A stretch of DNA of 64,000 nucleotides, taken from NCBI GenBank assembly GCA_023376005.1, contig CM042152.1, positions 68,962,418-69,026,417 of the forward strand, read 5' to 3'. This document shows positions 1 through 9,383 of the stretch, piece by piece; the first letter of the stretch is position 1, and every line of letters starts with the position of its first letter. The position numbers and the translations under genes were made by a program. The notes beneath the pieces are model-generated. The model was not told where the DNA came from, ran no database searches, and saw nothing but the letters and a program-made list of their open reading frames with translations. Source of the DNA: Doryteuthis pealeii. Lineage: Eukaryota > Mollusca > Cephalopoda > Myopsida > Loliginidae.

Positions 1-270
1 TTCACAATATGGTAAACTATTCAAAATGGTAAACTATTCCTTGCTTTTAGGACTGAGTTATGTTTGAAAAAAAAATCCATTTTAATTGGTTCTAATTAGT
101 CGTAATTTGCAATTAAGTCAACAAGTAACCCATCCTTTACTTAACATATGCCTATCAATTCCCCTCTCTATGTATATCTTGATTGTCTCCTCGTTATATA
201 TGTTAGTTTCTTGTGTGTGGTAAGAGAGAGATGGGAGAGTGATTGTGAGAGAGACATTTAACTACTTACT
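1..270. other. AT-rich sequence, no gene seen
   Basis: No convincing open frame, tRNA or ordered repeat was recognised. A short GA-rich stretch near 222-256 precedes the Helitron-like 3' portion that follows. Confidence 0.5.
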
Positions 271-271
271 T

Positions 272-514
272 TATTTGTATGTTAAGATTCAGCAGTAGCG
301 ACGAGCTTGTAGCTTAATAAAATTCCATGATCCATTTTAATTTAAATTAGGTTAAACGTCTCCCTTAGAAATCTTACAAATGATTTTAATGTTTTGTTTT
401 AAAAATCTTTCCGGCGTTTTAAAAAAAAAATTCACTTTACAAATCCTCTTTTCCCTAATCAATTTATTACCGAGAGCTCAATGGGTGTGACCCAACGGGT
501 CATGTTTTGTCTAG
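272..514 (+). mobile_element. Helitron-like element, family H2, 3' portion
   Basis: The right end has the Helitron terminal signature: a short GC-rich hairpin (TGACCC, loop AACG, GGGTCA, about 489-504), a spacer, then CTAG at 511-514 followed by T, fitting insertion between A and T. The preceding ~240 bases match 61,588-61,787, which ends in the same hairpin and CTAA before T. Both copies follow GA-rich tracts. No Rep/helicase sequence is present, so this is a non-autonomous or truncated copy; its 5' TC end was not located. Confidence 0.6.
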
Positions 515-517
515 TAT

Positions 518-559
<42 letters not shown>

Positions 560-672
560 GGTATATATATAAGTAAACAGTGCTTAAAGAGTTGCTTTAA
601 AAATTGCTCAAGCGAGAAACTGACAGTTACCAAGAGTTATTTACTTTATATATATATATATATATATAAGAG
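515..672. repeat. (AT)n microsatellites
   Basis: Two long AT dinucleotide runs (about 515-580 and 645-670) separated by unique sequence. The first abuts the CTAG end of the H2 Helitron copy. Confidence 0.9.
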
Positions 673-1009
673 TATATCAATAGTCTGGAGCTTGTTATAT
701 AATTCAAACCAGCTGTTCTTCGCTTTAAAAAAATCGACCTTTTGTCGTGTTCTGCCCGTGGTGCAAGCGTTGGATGAATACACACACGTGCATATGCAAA
801 TAGTTGACATATACATTTATGAAAATAGTTGACATATACACACATATATATATACACAGCAGATGCGCACATCTGTTTCGATACACACCCAACAAAAAAG
901 CGAAAAGGATGCACCAAAGAAAATAAATCAAATAATTCTTGGCATTGTTTTTTTTTTTCGACTAATGAGCTAAAAACGAAGACAGAAGGGAATGATTGAA
1001 GAGTTTGAG
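673..1009. other. Unrecognised sequence
   Basis: Mixed sequence with short CA/TA runs. The open frames crossing it on the minus strand are microsatellite-like (Tyr/Ile and Ser runs) and show no domain. No gene is supported. Confidence 0.4.
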
Positions 1010-1297
1010 TCAAAGAGAGAGAAGAGAGAGGGAGAGGGAGAGAGAGAGAGAGAGGGAGAGAGAGAGAGAGAGAGAGAGAGGGGTGGGTGGGGGAGGGAGG
1101 ATTTACGATGATAAAAGAAGAACTACAAGAGAGAGAAGAGAGAGAGAGGAGAGAGAGAGAGAGAAGAGAGAGAGAGAAGAGAGATATGATGATTGAAAGA
1201 AGAGGAAACTATAAGAGAGAGAAAGAAAGTGTGTGGTGTGTGTGTGTGTGATCATAAAGAAGAGGATCTATAAAGAGAGAAGGAAAGAAAGAAATTA

Positions 1298-1365
<68 letters not shown>

Positions 1366-1404
1366 ATGATGATGAAAGAAGAGGAACTATAAGAGAGAGA
1401 AAGA

Positions 1405-1438
<34 letters not shown>

Positions 1439-1608
1439 AATAAAAGAAGAGGATCTATAAAGAGAGAAGGAAAGAAAGAAAATTAAGAAAGAGAGAGAGG
1501 AAGAGAGAGAGAAGAGAAGAGAGAGAGAGAGAGGAGAGAGGAGAGAGAGAGAGAGAGATTATAAAGAAAGGAACTACAAAGAGAGATGAGAATAAAATAA
1601 GAACTACA

Positions 1609-1656
<48 letters not shown>

Positions 1657-1864
1657 AAGAAAAGAGAGGAGAGAGAGAGAGAGACTACAAGAGAGAGACA
1701 CGGTGATAAAGAAGAACTATACAAGAGAGAGAAAGAAAGAGGAGAGAGATGATGATGATGATGAAAGAAGAGGAACTTATAAGAGAGAGAAAGAAAGAAG
1801 AAAAAGAGAGAGGGGGATAGATGATGAAAGAAAGAGGAACTATAAGAGAGAGAAAGAAAGAGAT

Positions 1865-1897
<33 letters not shown>

Positions 1898-2144
1898 TGA
1901 ATGATGATGATGATGATGATAAAAGAAGAAACTATAAGAGAAAGAAGAAAGAAAGAAAGAAAGAGAGAGTGGGGAGAGAGAGAGAGTGAGATGGATAATA
2001 TTAGTGTGAATGAAGTCCATAAAAGAATATGAGAGGAGAGAGAGAGAGAGAGAGGGAGACAGACAGACAGAGACAGAGAGAGAGCGTGTGTGTGAGAGAT
2101 AGAGATAGCGATAGATAGATAGATAGAGATAGAGATAGATAGAT

Positions 2145-2183
<39 letters not shown>

Positions 2184-2200
2184 GAGAGAAGAGAGGGTGG
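1010..2200 (+). repeat. 1.2-kb polypurine (GA)n tract with (GATA)n end
   Basis: The + strand is nearly pure purine for about 1.2 kb: GA runs broken by ATGATGATG blocks, GTGTGT blocks (about 1,230-1,250 and 1,407-1,434) and a recurring phrase, AGAGGAACTATAAGAGAGAG. It ends in GATA repeats (about 2,100-2,185). The Ser/Leu-rich frames on the minus strand are shadows of this repeat. Long purine mirror sequences can form triplex DNA; that is general knowledge, not shown here. Confidence 0.9.
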
Positions 2201-2335
2201 GTGGGTGGGATGGGGAAGACACATTAACATTTAATTTAACGACTACACTATAAAGTTCACCTGGTTATTAATGACACGTACAGCCCGATGAGTATTGCAC
2301 GCACACACACCCACATACACACGCGGGCGCGCATA

Positions 2336-2365
<30 letters not shown>

Positions 2366-2369
<4 letters not shown>

Positions 2370-2610
2370 TCATCGGGGTGACCTAATATCGGTATCAGCC
2401 AGACAGCGAGGGAGTCTATCCCCTTTGCACTAGCGCTAGACCAAGGAGATTGTTTCAGTGTCTGAGGTGGAGCGCCACACCTACCATCAGCTCCTTACTT
2501 TACCACACAGATCCCTGTGCTACTCATACGCTGAGTTGGCAAGGCCGGTATCGAACACGAAACCTTGTGGTTCCTAGCCGAACGCTCCACCGACTGAGCT
2601 ATACCGGCCC
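2366..2610 (-). mobile_element. tRNA-derived SINE, family S1
   Basis: Read on the minus strand it begins with a tRNA-like head (GGGCCGGTATAGCTCAGTCG, an A-box region) and a B-box-like GTTCGATACCGGCC, giving acceptor-stem ends GGGCCGG and CCGGCCC. A conserved body follows: ACTCAGCGTATGAGTAGCAC, then CTAGCGCTAG, then a 3' end near CCGACGACTTTACTT. The same family occurs at least eight more times in the window. It is a Pol III-type retroposon without coding capacity. Confidence 0.85.
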
Positions 2611-2614
2611 TTAT

Positions 2615-3055
2615 ACTCTCCACCTCTGTAGAGGAGTAACCCCGCAATAGAGCCCTCTGATGGCTGTTAGAATATGACCCGTGATGCTTAAGGACGGATT
2701 GGTATCTGAACAGTCCATGACATGCAACACTCCACTTTGGCTTTCACTTAGGCTAGACGGGCGGTTGGAGGCGCCCCCTCTGATCAATCGACTTGTCATG
2801 CCAATCCCTAGCACCTATATGATTGTCCCAACCCTGTTGCTCTTATAGCAAATCACCAATCCTTTTTATCATGTATGTACTAAAAGGCGGTGGCTGAGGG
2901 TCTTAGTGTCTTGGGTATGACGTTAAACTTCATCTGATGGGGAAGTTCCAATTCTGGAGTTTTGAGGAGTGTGGAGTACTTCATCATCGCCATTACCCCC
3001 AGTACCCGTTAGTGTCCCATCTATGGGTTAAATTTAAAAAAAAATGAATGAAAAA
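2615..3055 (+). repeat. Dispersed repeat family R3
   Basis: About 440-480 bp. It starts with hairpin-rich sequence around CACCTCTGTAGAGGAGTAAC and ends near CATCTATGGGTTAAAT plus an A-rich tail. Further copies: 14,105-14,575, 19,690-20,175, 29,345-29,870 (minus), 38,630-39,085 and 44,160-44,645. No A/B boxes or coding sequence were recognised. The A-rich end suggests a retroposon, but the class is unknown. Confidence 0.6.
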
Positions 3056-3297
3056 AAAATGTGTTCAAACTAAAATTGATTCCTCTGATTTTTTAGATGA
3101 GGCTTGATAATTAGTATTATTTTGTATTATTAGACACATAGCCTAGTGGATAAAGGAAGTTAGGTTAAGACAGTTTCTAAGTGCATTAATCTGTAGACTG
3201 GTCAGGGGCAGCAGTCATAGAAAATAATTAACACAGCTTAACAACCTGTATCCCGCAGCTATGGTTAGCGGAACGAGAATCAGGATTGCCTCCGTAG

Positions 3298-3397
3298 NNN
3301 NNNNNNNNNNNNNNNNNNNNNNNNNNNNNNNNNNNNNNNNNNNNNNNNNNNNNNNNNNNNNNNNNNNNNNNNNNNNNNNNNNNNNNNNNNNNNNNNN
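3298..3397. other. Assembly gap (100 N)
   Basis: A run of exactly 100 N, the conventional size for a gap of unknown length. Order and distance across it are not established by sequence. Confidence 0.99.
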
Positions 3398-3426
3398 AAA
3401 AGCTGAAACAGTGACCATCTCACACA

Positions 3427-3469
<43 letters not shown>

Positions 3470-3473
<4 letters not shown>

Positions 3474-3576
3474 AAAGGAAGGAAAAACTCACCACCGTTA
3501 TTTCATAATTTATTTCGACCAAAATTGGGGCCTTTATTATGAAATAACGGCGTTGAGTTTTTCCTTACTTTCAAAG
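3470..3576 (-). repeat. Fold-back element with decayed hammerhead-like centre
   Basis: Arms of about 35-40 bases (TTGAAAGGAAGGAAAAACTC... and its near complement ending at CTTTCAAAG) flank a centre related to 61,218-61,283. On the minus strand a 9-bp outer stem (CCGTTATTT with AAATAACGG) encloses GGCC...GGTC and GAAA, but the position of the CUGANGA box reads CATAATAA, so ribozyme activity is not expected. Confidence 0.5.
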
Positions 3577-3781
3577 ATAAATATTGCTCTGTACATAATC
3601 TAAAAAAGTTATTATACACTGAGCTCTCTGTAGTGATTTAAAGATTCACTGTATTTGTACATACTGGATCATACAATAATAATACAGTGTGTCTTAGAAA
3701 TCACATATAGAATCATCCCTTACTACTAAGTTTTGGATACCTCACTCACACACACACACACACATATATATATACACACAC

Positions 3782-3826
<45 letters not shown>

Positions 3827-3835
3827 ATATATCAT

Positions 3836-3965
3836 CCACAGATACGTGTTTCGACTTATCAAGTCTCCTCAGTGTGGCTAGACATTTGTAAGCTACCCAC
3901 AGCCGGGATTGAAATCCGATCGGTTCAGCATCAGTCAGACACCTTAACCGCTAGGCTATAGTCAC
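3836..3965 (-). mobile_element. tRNA-head plus hammerhead short retroposon, copy 1
   Basis: Minus strand, in order. First, a tRNA-like head (about 3,965-3,893) with an A-box-like TAGCGGTTAAGGTG and a B-box-like GGATTTCAATCC. Second, a short linker. Third, a hammerhead motif (3,877-3,836): stem I CCACA/TGTGG, box CTGAGGA (fits CUGANGA; 3,866-3,872), stem II GACTT/AAGTC, invariant GAAA (3,849-3,852) and a short ACACGTAT stem III before the predicted cleavage C. One C-A mismatch weakens stem III. The element runs straight into (AT)n. A tRNA head with a hammerhead is the layout known from schistosome SM-alpha SINE-like elements. Confidence 0.7.
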
Positions 3966-4140
3966 TTACAGAATGCGAAGGGGATTTTAACTGTTTTAAT
4001 ACACACATCTGTATGTATGTAAAGGCTGCCATATAGTGTTCCATCCCTTATATAGGAGAGTATTGCGTTTACCTTTAGTTGGCGGTCGTCAGCGAAATCC
4101 CCCCCAAAGTGCTCAAGCCCAGGGGGATGGGGAGCATATA
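3966..4140. other. Unrecognised sequence between two tRNA-hammerhead copies
   Basis: No known feature seen. It is flanked on both sides by copies of the same short element, so it could be carried between them. Confidence 0.3.
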
Positions 4141-4147
4141 TAGTCAT

Positions 4148-4254
4148 CCACAGACATGTGTTTTGACTTATCAAGTCTCCTCAGTGTGGCTAGACATTTA
4201 TAAGCTACCCACAGCCGGGATTGAAATCCGATCGGTTTAGCATCAATCAGACAC
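4148..4254 (-). mobile_element. tRNA-head plus hammerhead short retroposon, copy 2 (damaged)
   Basis: Same layout as copy 1. The hammerhead lies at 4,189-4,148 with box CTGAGGA (4,178-4,184), stem II GACTT/AAGTC, stem III ACA/TGT and stem I CCACA/TGTGG. The invariant GAAA reads AAAA here (G12 changed to A), a position required for catalysis in the family, so this copy is probably inactive. The tRNA-like head keeps the B-box-like GGATTTCAATCC but loses its A-box end into an (AT)n run at ~4,255. Confidence 0.65.
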
Positions 4255-4255
4255 C

Positions 4256-4478
4256 TATATATATATATATATATATATATGTAATTTAATATACCAAACT
4301 TGTTGGCAAACCCTTGCGATAAGAAAAAACCTGACAAATAGTTTAATTGTAAAATATACTACCAAACTTCACCTGGGGAAAAAAATGAAAAAAAGAAAAA
4401 CGAAGATAGTCGTAGCAAACGAAATAATCGGTTAATACTATAACACTTGGTCAAAAGAAAAAAAAGAAGATATATATG

Positions 4479-4536
<58 letters not shown>
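4256..4536. repeat. (AT)n runs with unique sequence between
   Basis: AT runs lie at about 4,256-4,280 and 4,480-4,536. The intervening ~200 bases contain no recognised gene or repeat. Confidence 0.6.
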
Positions 4537-4539
<3 letters not shown>

Positions 4540-4616
4540 GCCAGGGTTTTCAAAAGTTAAAAAGTAAAGAGTGCTCAATACCTAAGTAGAGCAAATAATA
4601 AAGTTAAACCTAACGA

Positions 4617-4672
4617 GTCAGATACACCTACTAACAGTTTCGCTTAGCAGCTCATCAGGGCAAAAATCTGAC
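4617..4672 (-). ncRNA. Type I hammerhead ribozyme motif (left arm of fold-back)
   Basis: Minus strand: outer stem I GTCAGAT/ATCTGAC (7 bp) and inner CC/GG, box CTGATGA (4,652-4,658), stem II GCT-GCTA-AGC, invariant GAAA (4,638-4,641), and stem III AC-TGTTA-GT followed by A as the predicted cleavage base (GUA). Every core base matches the hammerhead consensus. The very short stem III is typical of mobile-element hammerheads, which often need dimers for good activity. Confidence 0.7.
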
Positions 4673-4673
4673 T

Positions 4674-4716
4674 TTTGCCCTGATGAGGTACTAAGCGAAA
4701 CTCATAGTAGGTATAT
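4674..4716 (+). ncRNA. Hammerhead ribozyme motif (right arm, opposite strand)
   Basis: An inverted relative of the motif just upstream. Box CTGATGA (4,680-4,686), GAAA (4,697-4,700), and AC-TCATA-GT then A (GUA, 4,707-4,709). Stem II has a G-G mismatch (GGT/AGC) and stem I is only TGCC/GGTA because its outer partner is shared with the palindrome. The core is intact but folding looks weaker than in the left arm. Confidence 0.55.
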
Positions 4717-4735
4717 CTGACTCATTAGGCTTAAC

Positions 4736-4746
4736 TATATATATAT

Positions 4747-4783
<37 letters not shown>

Positions 4784-4926
4784 GCCCGCTTAAAATTCAT
4801 TAATTATTAACTAATTAATATTCAAAATTAGGTACGATTTCAATTAAGCCCGTATCCTCCAAAAATCGTCGGCTTAAAGCCATATAAAAAATAAACACAT
4901 TTGTTTGTTTACTTAACCTCATATAT

Positions 4927-4974
<48 letters not shown>

Positions 4975-4980
4975 AAAAAG
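4736..4980. repeat. (AT)n runs around short unique sequence
   Basis: Two AT runs (about 4,736-4,783 and 4,921-4,970) separated by about 130 bases with no recognised feature. Confidence 0.8.
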
Positions 4981-5042
4981 AAGGTCCGCAAAATGTATTT
5001 TGTTCTCAGAAAAAAATGTTTAATTCTTTTTGTTTTACATAT

Positions 5043-5081
5043 GCAACACGTGTTTCAGATCTTCTGGTATCTTCTTCAGGC
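5043..5081 (-). ncRNA. Hammerhead-like motif of Penelope-element type
   Basis: Minus strand: GC, then box CTGAAGA (fits CUGANGA), stem II AGAT/ATCT (8-base loop), invariant GAAA, palindromic ACACGTGT as stem III, T as the cleavage base, then GC pairing with the leading GC. The order GC-CTGANGA...GAAAC-(palindrome)-T-GC is the compact form known from Penelope-like elements. Stem I is only 2 bp, so activity is doubtful without dimerisation. Found by eye. Confidence 0.5.
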
Positions 5082-5089
5082 TTTGATTG

Positions 5090-5500
5090 ATAATATGAAA
5101 ATGAATTCTTACATGCATGTGTATATATATACACACATGAGTATTTCACTCCCTCTTCCTGTTTTTGTGGGAGTGGAAAGGAATTTCATTTTTAACATTA
5201 GTCTTTTAAACAGGTGTTTTTGTTTTTTGGGTGGTAATGAATTTACTAACAACCCACCCAAAAAATTACGAGATTTCCGAGTTGCGAACTTTCACCCTGT
5301 CGATTTTTTGCTTTATGTTGAGAGCTAAAATTTGAAGTCTGAGGGACATTTAGATACGCTTATGTTAATATGTTCACTAAAAAACATTTAAGTTTCCAAA
5401 TTTATTATGCCAAAAAAAAAAAAAATCATTTATAATAAAATAAACATCAACACATATTACAGCACATTCTGTCTTATGTTTTTATACAATACAGTGCTAT
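5090..5500. other. Unrecognised AT-rich sequence
   Basis: A 111-codon frame crosses 4,993-5,328, but it reads through the hammerhead-like motif and a TA run, shows no domain, and is probably chance. Nothing else was recognised. Confidence 0.4.
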
Positions 5501-5505
5501 TTTTC

Positions 5506-5985
5506 CTATCTAAAAAGATTTTTTCCCGGATAGTATGTGTTATTTTTTAATTATTTATGTTGTAAGAATATAGAAAATGGTCATTATTCCTCTTAAAACT
5601 TTGCTTTTCTGGCCTAGATAACACTATGTAAGAGATTTTATTTCTGGATAGTATGTGTTATTTCTTAATTGCTTATGTTTTAAAAGTACAGAAAATTGCC
5701 ATTATTCCCTTCTAACTCAGCTTTTAAACCCGGGATATCACTATGTAAAACAAATTTGTTTCTAGATATTATGTGTTATTTCTTAATTGCTTATGTTGTA
5801 AAAGTATAGAAAATGGCCATTATTCCCCTTCAAACTGCTTTTGGGCCCTGGATAACACTATGTAAGACAAATTGTGTGGCTGGATAGTATGTGTTATTTC
5901 TTAATTGGTTATGTTTTGAAAGTATTAGAAAAATGGCCATTATTCCCCTTCAAACTTTGCTTTTCTGTCTTGGATAACACTGAAT
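5506..5985 (+). repeat. Tandem repeat, ~118-bp unit, 4 copies
   Basis: Units restart at GGATAGTATGTGTTATT-like sequence near 5,528, 5,646, 5,764 and 5,882 (118-bp steps). Each continues through TTAATTGCTTATGTT, a CATTATTCCC block and ATAACACTATGTAAGA. Units differ by many substitutions, so the array is old. No open frame is maintained. Confidence 0.85.
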
Positions 5986-6204
5986 AAGATAATGGGTAAT
6001 TCTAAACATTTCAATTACTCAAGTTACAAAAACAAAAGTTGAAGAAAAACATCGGTATTTTCTGTTTACTTTAGAGATCCAAGCATTTGGGAAATAACTC
6101 TTTCTGATCAGGAGCAAGAAAAAAATAACAATCTTTTTTGAACAGGGTATTTTAAAAAATAAATAAAAATAAAAACCCGAACATAAAGAAAACAAGAAAT
6201 GAAA

Positions 6205-6590
6205 CATAAAATAAAGAAAGAACGAAAGAACGAAAGAACGAAAGTAAAAAGAAAGAAAGAAAGAGAGAAAGAAAGAACGAACGAAAGAAAGAAAGTAAAA
6301 AGAAAGAAAGAAAGAAAGAGAGAAAGAACGAAAGAAAGAAAGTAAAAAGAAAGACAGAAAGAAAGAAAGAAAGAAAGAGAGAAGAAAAGAACGAGAGAAA
6401 GAAAGTAAAAAGAAAGAAAGAAAGAAAGAAAGAAAGAAAAAGAAAGAACGAACGAACGAACGAAAGAAAGAAAGTAAAAAGAAAGAGAGAAAGAAAGAAC
6501 GAACGAACGAACGAAAGAAAGAAAGTAAAAAGAAAGACAGAAAGAAAAAAAAAGAAAAAGAAAGAAAAGAAGAAAAAGAAAAGAAAAGAA
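6205..6590 (+). repeat. (GAAA)n with higher-order GTAAAAA/ACGAACGAA units
   Basis: A GAAA tract in which GTAAAAA recurs at 6,244, 6,295, 6,342, 6,405, 6,474 and 6,525 (steps of 47-69), usually preceded by one to four ACGA blocks. The Phe/Leu/Ser-rich minus frames here are translations of the repeat, not genes. Confidence 0.9.
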
Positions 6591-6669
6591 AAATTCAAGG
6601 ACAAACGAAATGAGTATATAGTCAGAAAATATGAGACCATTCCATGACAAAAAATCATATATATATATC

Positions 6670-7096
6670 AATTTAAAAAAGAAAGAAAGAAAGAAGAGAA
6701 AAAAAGGAAGAAATAGAAACATCCCGAGCGAGAGACTCGAACATAAAGGAAACAAGAAAAAAAGAAAATATAAAAAAGAAAAAGAGAACGAAAGAAAAAA
6801 GAAAAGAAAGAAAGAAAGAGACTCGCCATCCAAAATTTAATTAAATGTAATTTTTAAAAAAGGGAAGAAAAAAAAGAAAATGAAAAATGGAGAGATTTTA
6901 AATGAATGAAACAAGAAGAAATGAAACATAAGAGAAAAAAAGAAAGAAAGAAAGAAAGAAAACAAATAGGAAGAAAGAGAAAGAAAGAGACCCATATCCA
7001 AAAGAGAGAGAGAAATAGGGAAAGAAATAGAGAAAGAGAAAAGAAAAGAAAGAAAGAAACAGGGAGAGAGAGAGAAGGAAAGAAAAAGAAAGAGAG

Positions 7097-7143
<47 letters not shown>

Positions 7144-7233
7144 AAGAAAGAAAGAAAGAAAGAGAGAAAGAGAGAATGAAAAAAAGAAACATAGAGAGAG
7201 AGAGAGAAGGAAAGAAAAAAGAAAGAAACACAC

Positions 7234-7312
<79 letters not shown>

Positions 7313-7316
7313 AAAA
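6670..7316 (+). repeat. Polypurine (GAAA)n/(GA)n tract
   Basis: About 650 bases, almost purely A and G on the + strand, ending in a long GA run (about 7,225-7,311). The long minus-strand frames over it are low-complexity artefacts. Confidence 0.9.
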
Positions 7317-8020
7317 ATAAAAACAAGGAAAACAAAGAGAGTAGATCCCCAGAAAAACAATCCCCGTCCACCCAGCAAAAAAAAAAACCCCAAAACCTGA
7401 TATGTAACACATCTGGCTACCGAGTATTGTCTATAAGCACCCAACGGTTTAGAAGAGTTGATATTTACAAGGCGTTTCTTAGTCTGGCACAAGGGTATCA
7501 AATTACAGTTCTCACTCTGGCCTAATTGGTCACCTATCTATGTAGCGAGCAAGGCATATCTGTTGAACTTAAGCGATCTGGCAGGTATCGCTGCTTTCAG
7601 TGTGACCAGACCGTAAGCCAGGGTTCATCCTATGAAAAATAAAGGTCATCTAAAAAAAGCCCATGCCAACGCTACCGTGACCCCTGATTTGATCCAGTAT
7701 CACACCCAAAAGACACCCCCCCCCCAAAAAACAAAACAAAAAAAAAAACACGACGTCTTTATTAGATAAGCAACTTCCATCATGTTTTGAACGTGAAAGA
7801 AAACGAATACCTCATTAAGCGATTAACGTTCTGTGTCAACAGTTTGAAGACAGTTGTGGTGATTCAACTTGAAAATTGATTTTAATTGGGACTTTTCGCT
7901 TGTACTACAACAAAACGAGTTGACTAAACAGCGTAAGAGAGTCATAGCTGAACAGATAATGAAAAAGAAATCCCTTTGATTATTATAATCATAATCATTT
8001 GTTTGTTATGCCTCCTTTGG
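7317..8020. other. Unrecognised moderate-complexity sequence
   Basis: It contains a balanced-composition stretch (about 7,400-7,640) unlike the surrounding microsatellites, then A-rich sequence. No open frame, splice-like structure or known repeat was recognised. It lies just outside the left edge of the duplicated block. Confidence 0.4.
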
Positions 8021-8504
8021 GCATTAGGGTAGGTCGATTTTAGAACTGTAACGTCTCCCATATGGTAAAAGTTGAAAATTAATATAAAAATTACCACACA
8101 AATATTTTTTCTTTAAAACATAGCCTTCATTTGAGGAAATATATTTCTTTCTTTTGAAGTGTTATCATTGTTACTACTTAATTATTAGGTAAAAGCAGCA
8201 CGTCGGAAGTGTCGGTTATGATGGGGAGCATATTTTCAATTTGAATTCTAGTTATGATATTTTATTCGTTTCATTTAAACAACTTTTCTGTTTTAAATAT
8301 TGAAATAGCTATATTTTCTAACCAATTTCTAGGCTAAATTTTCCGCAAGCGATGATTTTAGTAGACGATCTTTGATACTATTTCCTCAAACAATAGTGGA
8401 AGCAAAATATCTAATTTTTGGTATCAGTATTTATTATACCAACACACAATTTTAACTGTTTGGGAGAATTTGATATTAAAAAAGGGAAAAATCAGCCTAC
8501 CCTA

Positions 8505-8775
8505 TTGGACATCTCCCTTTTTTACTATCTCCTAACATTAACCTTAAAATATTATTTGTTTATTATGCCTCCTAGGGCATCTCCCTTTTTAATATCTTCT
8601 CATATTAACCTAAAAAAAGATTATGCTTATTAGTTGCTTGTTATACACCCTTGTGCATCTCCCTATATCACAATCTCCTCACTTCAATCTTAAAATGTAT
8701 TATTATTATTATTTGTTAGGCTACCTGGGAATCTTCCATTTTTACTATGTTCTCAGATCAATCTTTAAAAATCTC
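8505..8775 (+). repeat. Diverged tandem repeat, ~75-bp unit, about 3.5 copies
   Basis: Units begin with GGCATCTCCCTTTTT-like sequence (near 8,508, 8,577, 8,655 and 8,731) and contain ATCTTCTCA...TTAACCTTAAAAT. The counterpart in the other direct copy is around 32,605-32,880. Confidence 0.65.
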
Positions 8776-9019
8776 AATATCTAAGTAGAGCAATTATTAT
8801 TATTATTATTATTAGCAATTTTTCATACCCGCCTTGACGGTGCTTCAAGAATATAGCAAGTCTATTCAGGTCTAATAGACTCTTCTGATATGCTAGCCGA
8901 TTTAACAAGCTGGTAGTCTGGATGGTCTCAGTTCTTCCCTCATTTCATTCATCCAGACCTTTTTCAGAACCCTTAAGTATGGATGATGACGATATGATGA
9001 TTATTGTTTTTAAAGCTCC

Positions 9020-9129
9020 CTTAGTTTATCGAAAAGTCATATTTTTCTAAAAAGAAAATAATCAGTATTGATAATTCTTCTTCTTTTGTCTGTCTGTCTG
9101 TCTGTTCTCCTTCCCTCTCACTCTCTCTC

Positions 9130-9171
<42 letters not shown>

Positions 9172-9383
9172 CACACACACACACACACACAACAAACACA
9201 TATATATATATATATTATATATATTATATATATATGAAAAAATATATATATAACTGGATTATCTAAAGCTAAAAAGTAAGTGCTCAATATCTAAGTAGAG
9301 CAATAATAACTTTATATATATATATATAATATATATATTATAATATATGTGTGTGTGTGTGTGTGCGTGCATGTGTATATATA
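9020..9383. repeat. Microsatellite cluster: (CTGT)n, (CT)n, (AT)n, (CA)n, (GT)n
   Basis: Consecutive simple repeats, including CTGTCTGTCTGTCTGT, CT, AT, CACACA and GTGTGT runs. The short frames crossing it are repeat translations. Confidence 0.9.

Noticed and set aside
1455..2230. Ser/Leu-rich minus-strand frames up to 181 residues
   Set aside because: Translations of the (GA)n/(GATA)n tract.
2530..2610. Functional tRNA gene in the S1 SINE head
   Set aside because: The anticodon arm does not pair and a conserved SINE body follows; the same unit is dispersed many times.
4993..5328. 111-residue plus-strand frame
   Set aside because: Reads across a hammerhead-like motif and a TA microsatellite; no domain or splice evidence.
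5506..5985. CRISPR-like array
   Set aside because: Whole 118-bp units are repeated with no distinct spacers, and the genome is eukaryotic.
6108..7501. Long minus-strand open frames of 168-241 residues rich in Phe, Leu and Ser
   Set aside because: They are translations of (GAAA)n/(GA)n repeats; all three frames are open and no domain is visible.
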